From assembly GCF_009708175.1 (NCBI RefSeq), contig NZ_WMBB01000004.1, positions 62,001-126,000 on the forward strand: a stretch of DNA of 64,000 nucleotides, written 5' to 3'. Positions within the stretch are counted from its first letter, which is position 1, and the number at the start of each line of letters is the position of its first letter. A model generated the notes under the pieces. The model saw only the letters and a list, made by a program, of their open reading frames with translations, did no database searches and was not told the origin of the DNA. Both the position numbers and the translations under genes were made by a program. This DNA is from Nocardia aurantiaca (GTDB lineage Bacteria > Actinomycetota > Actinomycetes > Mycobacteriales > Mycobacteriaceae). Positions 58,450-64,000 of the stretch are shown in pieces.

Positions 58450-58467
58450 AGGTCCGCGAAATGTCAA

Positions 58468-58506
58468 GGGGCCCGGTCGCCTTCGTGAGCGAGGCGACCG
58501 GACCCC
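58468..58506. terminator. Bidirectional terminator between the PBP gene and kdpC
   Basis: Arms 58468-58482 (ggggcccggtcgcct) and 58492-58506 (aggcgaccggacccc) form 14 of 15 pairs with a 9-base loop. It lies between two convergent stops, 18 bases from one and 12 from the other. On the minus strand a short T-rich stretch (ccttgacattt) follows. Confidence 0.8.
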
Positions 58507-58518
58507 GGTATCGGCCGA

Positions 58519-59450
58519 TCAGCCCTTGAACGGGTACTTGCTGTCCAGGTCGTAGTTCAGCTCGACGACATCGACCGTGGGCTCACCCATGAAGCCCAGG
58601 GCCCGGCCACTCCGGTGGGCATCCACAAGGACCTTGATCTGATCGGCGGACACGTTGCGGGCCTTGGCGACCCGCGCCACCTGGATGGCCGCGTACTCCG
58701 GGGAGATCTGCGGGTCCAGACCCGAGGCCGACGCGGTCACGGCGTCGGTCGGCACCGGGGTGTCGGCCGAGGCGTCGCCCCGGATCGGCACGATCTGACC
58801 GGCGGAGTAGTCCTCGCCCCGCTTGGCGCACTCCACCTTGACACCCTCGTACGCTTCCTGGAACGGCGTGGTCGGGTTCTTCGCATCCGTCGAGCACACC
58901 TCGTTGACACTGACCACCCGGGTCGGGTGGGTGACCAGGCCGTGCGAGTCACGATCGCCCATGACCGCGAGCACCGAGCCGACGCCGCCGGAGGTGCAGT
59001 ACGGTCGGCTGCCGTCGACCCCTTCCAGCGCGGCGACCGCCTGGCTGCGTGAGCAGACCGTGCTGAGCAGGCTCAGCTTGTCCTTCTTCGGGTCGCCGGC
59101 GTCCAGGCTGTCCACCACGGACTCCGGACCCATATTGCCGAACGCGGTGTTCGTCGGGTCGTAACCGTCGGGGATGCTGCCGTCGGTCGGCGCCGAGTTG
59201 GACGGACGCGTCTGGAAGTACTGCACCAGCGCGTTGCCCTTGCCGTCGGTGAACGCCTGACCGATGAGGCTGGACCCGACGAGCTTGCCGTCCTTGTCCT
59301 TGATCAGCGAACCGTCCGCCTTGTCCTTCAGCCCGGGCAGCTGCGAGACGCCGAGAACCACGGCGGGATAAATGATTCCGGTGATCACCGTGAGCACCAG
59401 CAGCGCGCGCAGCGCCGCGATGTGCTGCCGGATCCAGGTTGACATACGCA

Positions 59451-59451
<1 letters not shown>
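58519..59451 (-). CDS. kdpC: Potassium-transporting ATPase KdpC subunit, enlarged form
   Basis: 310 residues against about 190 for typical KdpC. The N-terminal helix (LRALLVLTVITGIIYPAVVL), GSSLIGQAF, YFQTRPSNSAPTDG and the C-terminal TASASGLDPQISPEYAAIQV / GEPTVDVVELNYDLD blocks are all normal. Between them, roughly residues 110-215, an extra segment with four cysteines has been inserted. KdpC stabilises the KdpA-KdpB complex and helps ATP binding. The ATG overlaps the kdpB stop by one base. Confidence 0.93.
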
Positions 59452-61597
<2,146 letters not shown>

Positions 61598-61601
<4 letters not shown>

Positions 61602-63274
61602 GAGTGGATTCCTTCAGCGAGCGGGCCGAGCGCCAGCATCGGCAGGAAGGTGAGCGCGACCAGGATGACGGTGACGCCCGCGACCATCCCGACGAACTGC
61701 GGCCGATGCGTCGGCAGCGTGCCCTCGGAGGCGGGGGTGTGGCCCTGCGCGGCCAGCGAACCGGCCAGTGCCAGCACGAAGATCATGGGGAGGAAGCGGC
61801 CGAAGACCATGGCCAGACCGAGTGCGGTGTTCCACCACACCGTATTGCCGGACAGACCGGCGAAGGCCGAACCATTGTTGTTGGCCGCGGAAGTGAAGGC
61901 GTACAACACTTCCGAGAGCCCGTGCGGACCCGAATTGGCCATGCCCGCGCGCTGGCCCGGCAGAGCCATCGCGATGGCCGTGCCGGTCAGCACGATCAGC
62001 GGCGTGACGAGGAAATACGACGCGGCGAGCTTGATTTCCTTCGGGGTGATCTTCTTGCCCAGGTACTCCGGGGTGCGGCCGACCATCAGACCGGCGATGA
62101 ACACCGTGATGACCGCGAGGATCAGCATGCCGTACAGGCCCGACCCGGTACCACCGGGCGCGACCTCACCGAGCTGCATGTTGAACATGGTCATCATGCC
62201 GCCGAGGCTGGTGTAGGAATCGTGCGCCGAGTCCACCGCACCGGTCGAGGTGAGCGTGGTCGCGGTGGCGAAGGTCGCCGAATTCGACACGCCGAAACGG
62301 GTTTCCACACCCTCCATGGACGCGCCGATGGCGGACGGAACCGTACCGTGATGCTGCAACTGGAAGAGGTTCATGACGGTGACGCTGAGGATGGCCAGGG
62401 TCGCCATGACGGCGGCGATGGCCACGCCCTGTTTCTTCGAGCCGACCATGCGGCCGAAGGTGCGCGGCAGCGAGAAGCTGATCACCAGCAGCAGGAAGAT
62501 CTCGACCCAGTTGGTCCACGCGGTCGGGTTCTCGAACGGGTGCGAGGAGTTCACGTTGTAGAAGCCGCCACCGTTGGTGCCCAGCTCCTTGATGGTCTCC
62601 TGGCTGGCGACGAGTCCGCCCGGCAGGGTTTGCGAACCGGTGTTGCCCGCGGTCGTCGCGACCTGGTCGTAGACGTGCAGGTTCTGAATGACGCCGCCCG
62701 CGACCAGCACGATCGCGAAGACGATGGCGAACGGCAGCAGGATGCGGGTGGTTCCCCTCACAAGATCCACCCAGAAGTTGCCGAGTTCGCCCGTGCGGCG
62801 ACGGGCGAAGCCGCGCACCAGTGCGACCGCCACGGCCATGCCCACGGCGGCGGAGACGAAGTTCTGCACGCCCAGGCCCACGGCCTGCACGAGGTGGCCC
62901 ATCGTCGATTCACCGGCGTAGTTCTGCCAGTTCGTGTTGGTGACGAAGCTGATGGCGGTGTTCCACGCCAGATCCGCGGTCATCTTGGTGCCCGGATCGT
63001 TCAGGTGCAACGGCAGTTTGCCCTGAATCAGCTGCAGGAAGAACAGGAACAGCACGCTGATGGCCGAGAAGGCCAGCACGCTGCGGGCGTAGACGGCCCA
63101 CGTCATCTCGACGCCCGGCTGCACGCCGATCAGCCGATAGATGCCTTTTTCGGCCTTGGAGTGTTTCTCGCTGCTGTAAACGCGGTACATGTAGTCGCCC
63201 AGTGGCACATGCACCGCGGCCAGCGCGGCGACCAGGGATACCGCGAACAGAATCCCGGCTGTTGTCGTGCTCAC
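61598..63274 (-). CDS. kdpA: Potassium-transporting ATPase KdpA (K+ channel-like) subunit
   Basis: 558 residues, ten helices. [40 protein letters not shown] and [20 protein letters not shown] contain pore loops of the K+-channel superfamily type; [20 protein letters not shown] is a further selectivity element. GTG at 63274 abuts the kdpF stop. High-affinity K+ uptake occurs through this subunit. Confidence 0.97.
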
Positions 63275-63361
63275 TCAGAACCTCTCCGGATACAACAGCG
63301 CCGCCACCAGATAGATGGCGATGCCGACGGCCAGAACCAGACCGATAATGTTCTGCGTCAC
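63275..63361 (-). CDS. kdpF: Potassium-transporting ATPase KdpF small subunit
   Basis: 28 residues: one membrane helix within TQNIIGLVLAVGIAIYLVAA and the family ending LLYPERF. It stabilises KdpABC. GTG at 63361 overlaps the stop of the preceding 27-residue gene by 4 bases (GTGA), and its own stop directly abuts kdpA. Confidence 0.92.
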   Translation of the reverse strand: MTQNIIGLVLAVGIAIYLVAALLYPERF

Positions 63362-63441
63362 AGCCGTTCCACCCCGCGTTGGATCAGGCCGAACAGGGCG
63401 AAGATCGCCACCGTCAGCACGGTGAACACCACGACAGACAT
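63358..63441 (-). CDS. 27-residue membrane protein at the head of the kdp operon
   Basis: ATG at 63441 has a GAGAGG site 9 bases upstream. The product is one hydrophobic helix (SVVVFTVLTVAIFALFGLIQ) followed by RGVERL. It overlaps kdpF by 4 bases, so it is translationally coupled to the transporter. I recall comparable tiny genes ahead of kdpF in other actinobacteria, but no function is assigned. It may be an additional small subunit or regulator of the Kdp complex. Confidence 0.75.
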   Translation of the reverse strand: MSVVVFTVLTVAIFALFGLIQRGVERL

Positions 63442-63666
63442 GTCTCGAAACCTCTCTACTTACGGGCACGTCCTGAGACGCGCCGGAGTGAGTCAAGCGC
63501 CCGAGCAGCCCAACTTCGAGGTCCTTTACGTCTTCTTAGCGTCCCAAACGGCCGCATTGACGCTCCACTTACAGGCTCGCGTGGCGTGTCGCACAGATAT
63601 CGTCGGCATCCCTTCCAAATCCATCAAGAAACCGTCAGGACCTGGCATTTCACGGCCGCCGGCACG
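63442..63666. promoter_or_regulatory. Leader and promoter region of the kdp operon
   Basis: 225 bases with no gene on either strand. It separates the kdp operon from the terminator of the neighbouring exported-protein gene, so the kdp promoter and any osmotic or c-di-AMP-responsive element should lie here. No specific KdpE site or riboswitch consensus was recognised. The kdpDE regulator genes are not in the window. Confidence 0.5.
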
Positions 63667-63697
63667 AAAAAGCCCCGGAGCGCGTGCACTCCGGGGC
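63667..63697 (-). terminator. Intrinsic terminator of the exported-protein gene
   Basis: Arms gccccggag (63672-63680) and ctccggggc (63689-63697) form 9 pairs with an 8-base loop, followed on the minus strand by five Us (63667-63671). It lies 18 bases after the stop at 63715. This is the most classical terminator in the window. Confidence 0.88.
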
Positions 63698-63714
63698 GGG
63701 TAGACGGGCCTGGA

Positions 63715-64000
63715 TCAGCGGGGGTAGGTGCGGACGATCGTGCCGTCCAAGCCCGCGGCCAGATAGGCGCTGCCACCGTAGTCGTCGGAAAGGTAGACCA
63801 GGAGGGTGGGCTGGTGGTTGTTGAAGGTCCAGGCCGGGTTGACGGTGACGTAGCGCATGGTCGGGTTGGGGACGTTGAGTTGCTGGGCGGCCGCGGTGAA
63901 GAGCCCCGGGAGCAGGTCCCAGTTGATCGAGCCGAGGTCGATGGTGGGGTCGGTCAATTGGCCACCCGCGCCCTCTCGCTTGGCTGTGCCGTCACGGTAG
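63715..64000 (-). CDS. C-terminal part of a conserved actinobacterial (probably exported) protein
   Basis: The frame is open through the right edge and reads YRDGTAKREGAGGQLTDPTI, LGSINWDLLPGLFTAAAQQL, NVPNPTMRYVTVNPAWTFNN and a YLSDDYGGSAYLAAGLDGTI ending. This repeats the style of mycolata lipoproteins of about 250 residues that carry the RDG, DPTI and YLSDDYGG motifs, so the 5' end lies outside the window. An internal TTG at 63957 is not the start. The function is unknown. A strong terminator follows. Confidence 0.7.
   Translation of the reverse strand, partial: YRDGTAKREGAGGQLTDPTIDLGSINWDLLPGLFTAAAQQLNVPNPTMRYVTVNPAWTFNNHQPTLLVYLSDDYGGSAYLAAGLDGTIVRTYPR

Noticed and set aside
63442..63666. 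Possible c-di-AMP (ydaO-type) riboswitch ahead of kdp
   Set aside because: Actinobacterial kdp operons can carry one in some lineages, but I could not find the expected conserved blocks or closing stem.

Overview
This is a high-GC actinobacterial chromosome segment, most likely Nocardia or a close mycolic-acid relative. The evidence is GC-rich third codon positions, frequent GTG starts, actinobacteria-restricted families (DUF732, DUF1707, DUF2469, a UPF0548/DUF1990 protein) and a gene order that, from memory, follows the Mycobacterium tuberculosis block from rlmN to smc. No rRNA, tRNA, CRISPR array, complete insertion sequence or prophage was seen. The species is inference; it was not checked by search.

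Layout. 1-7149: a broken SDR gene, then a minus-strand translation and lipid block (rpsB-tsf-pyrH-frr-cdsA-rlmN) interrupted by a decayed XRE/MmyB-type regulator. 7400-12520: accessory genes with several pseudogenes (GNAT; a MarR / FAD-monooxygenase pair cut by one deletion), two DUF202 membrane proteins, an M23 peptidase, a siderophore-interacting protein and an N-formylglutamate amidohydrolase. 12525-19353: xerC, dprA, yifB, yraN, DUF2469, rnhB, lepB, rplS, many overlapping or nearly touching. 19517-25654: a 2-keto acid decarboxylase with a membrane protein, a TOBE protein, a VOC protein and tex. 25866-28132: rpsP-khpA-rimM-trmD plus a DUF732 secreted protein. 28396-32349: a candidate 29-residue protein, a disrupted hypothetical gene and three catabolic hydrolases. 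32666-41231: ffh, the amtB-glnB-glnD nitrogen module and ftsY. 41449-49140: accessory genes and then smc. 49507-58449: a DUF1707 protein with an unusual operator-rich promoter, a pair of acyl-CoA dehydrogenases, an AhpD-like protein, a metallophosphoesterase, a permease remnant, an acyltransferase-SGNH protein and a receptor-like phosphate-binding-fold protein. 58519-63441: kdpFABC with an additional 27-residue protein ahead of kdpF. 63715-64000: the 3' end of a probable exported protein.

How the genes work together. The core genes serve translation (S2, EF-Ts, RRF, S16, L19, RimM, TrmD, RlmN), SRP-dependent export (Ffh, FtsY) with signal peptidase I, chromosome handling (SMC, XerC, DprA, RNase HII) and phospholipid precursor supply (CdsA). 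Nitrogen sensing (GlnD modifying GlnB, which controls AmtB) and potassium uptake (Kdp) are the two clear environmental-response modules.

No wholly new multi-gene system is evident. The most interesting signals are regulatory or architectural: twin palindromes in and behind the DUF1707 promoter, a 26-bp palindrome controlling an NmrA-like gene next to a TetR protein with a cysteine-cluster tail, three CGATAG repeats at exact 11-bp spacing upstream of the siderophore-interacting gene, a two-membrane-helix phosphate-binding-fold protein that looks like a receptor, a KdpC with an insertion of about 100 residues, and very small proteins at 28396-28485 and 63358-63441. At least six pseudogenes lie in accessory stretches while every core gene is intact, which suggests real gene decay rather than sequencing error.
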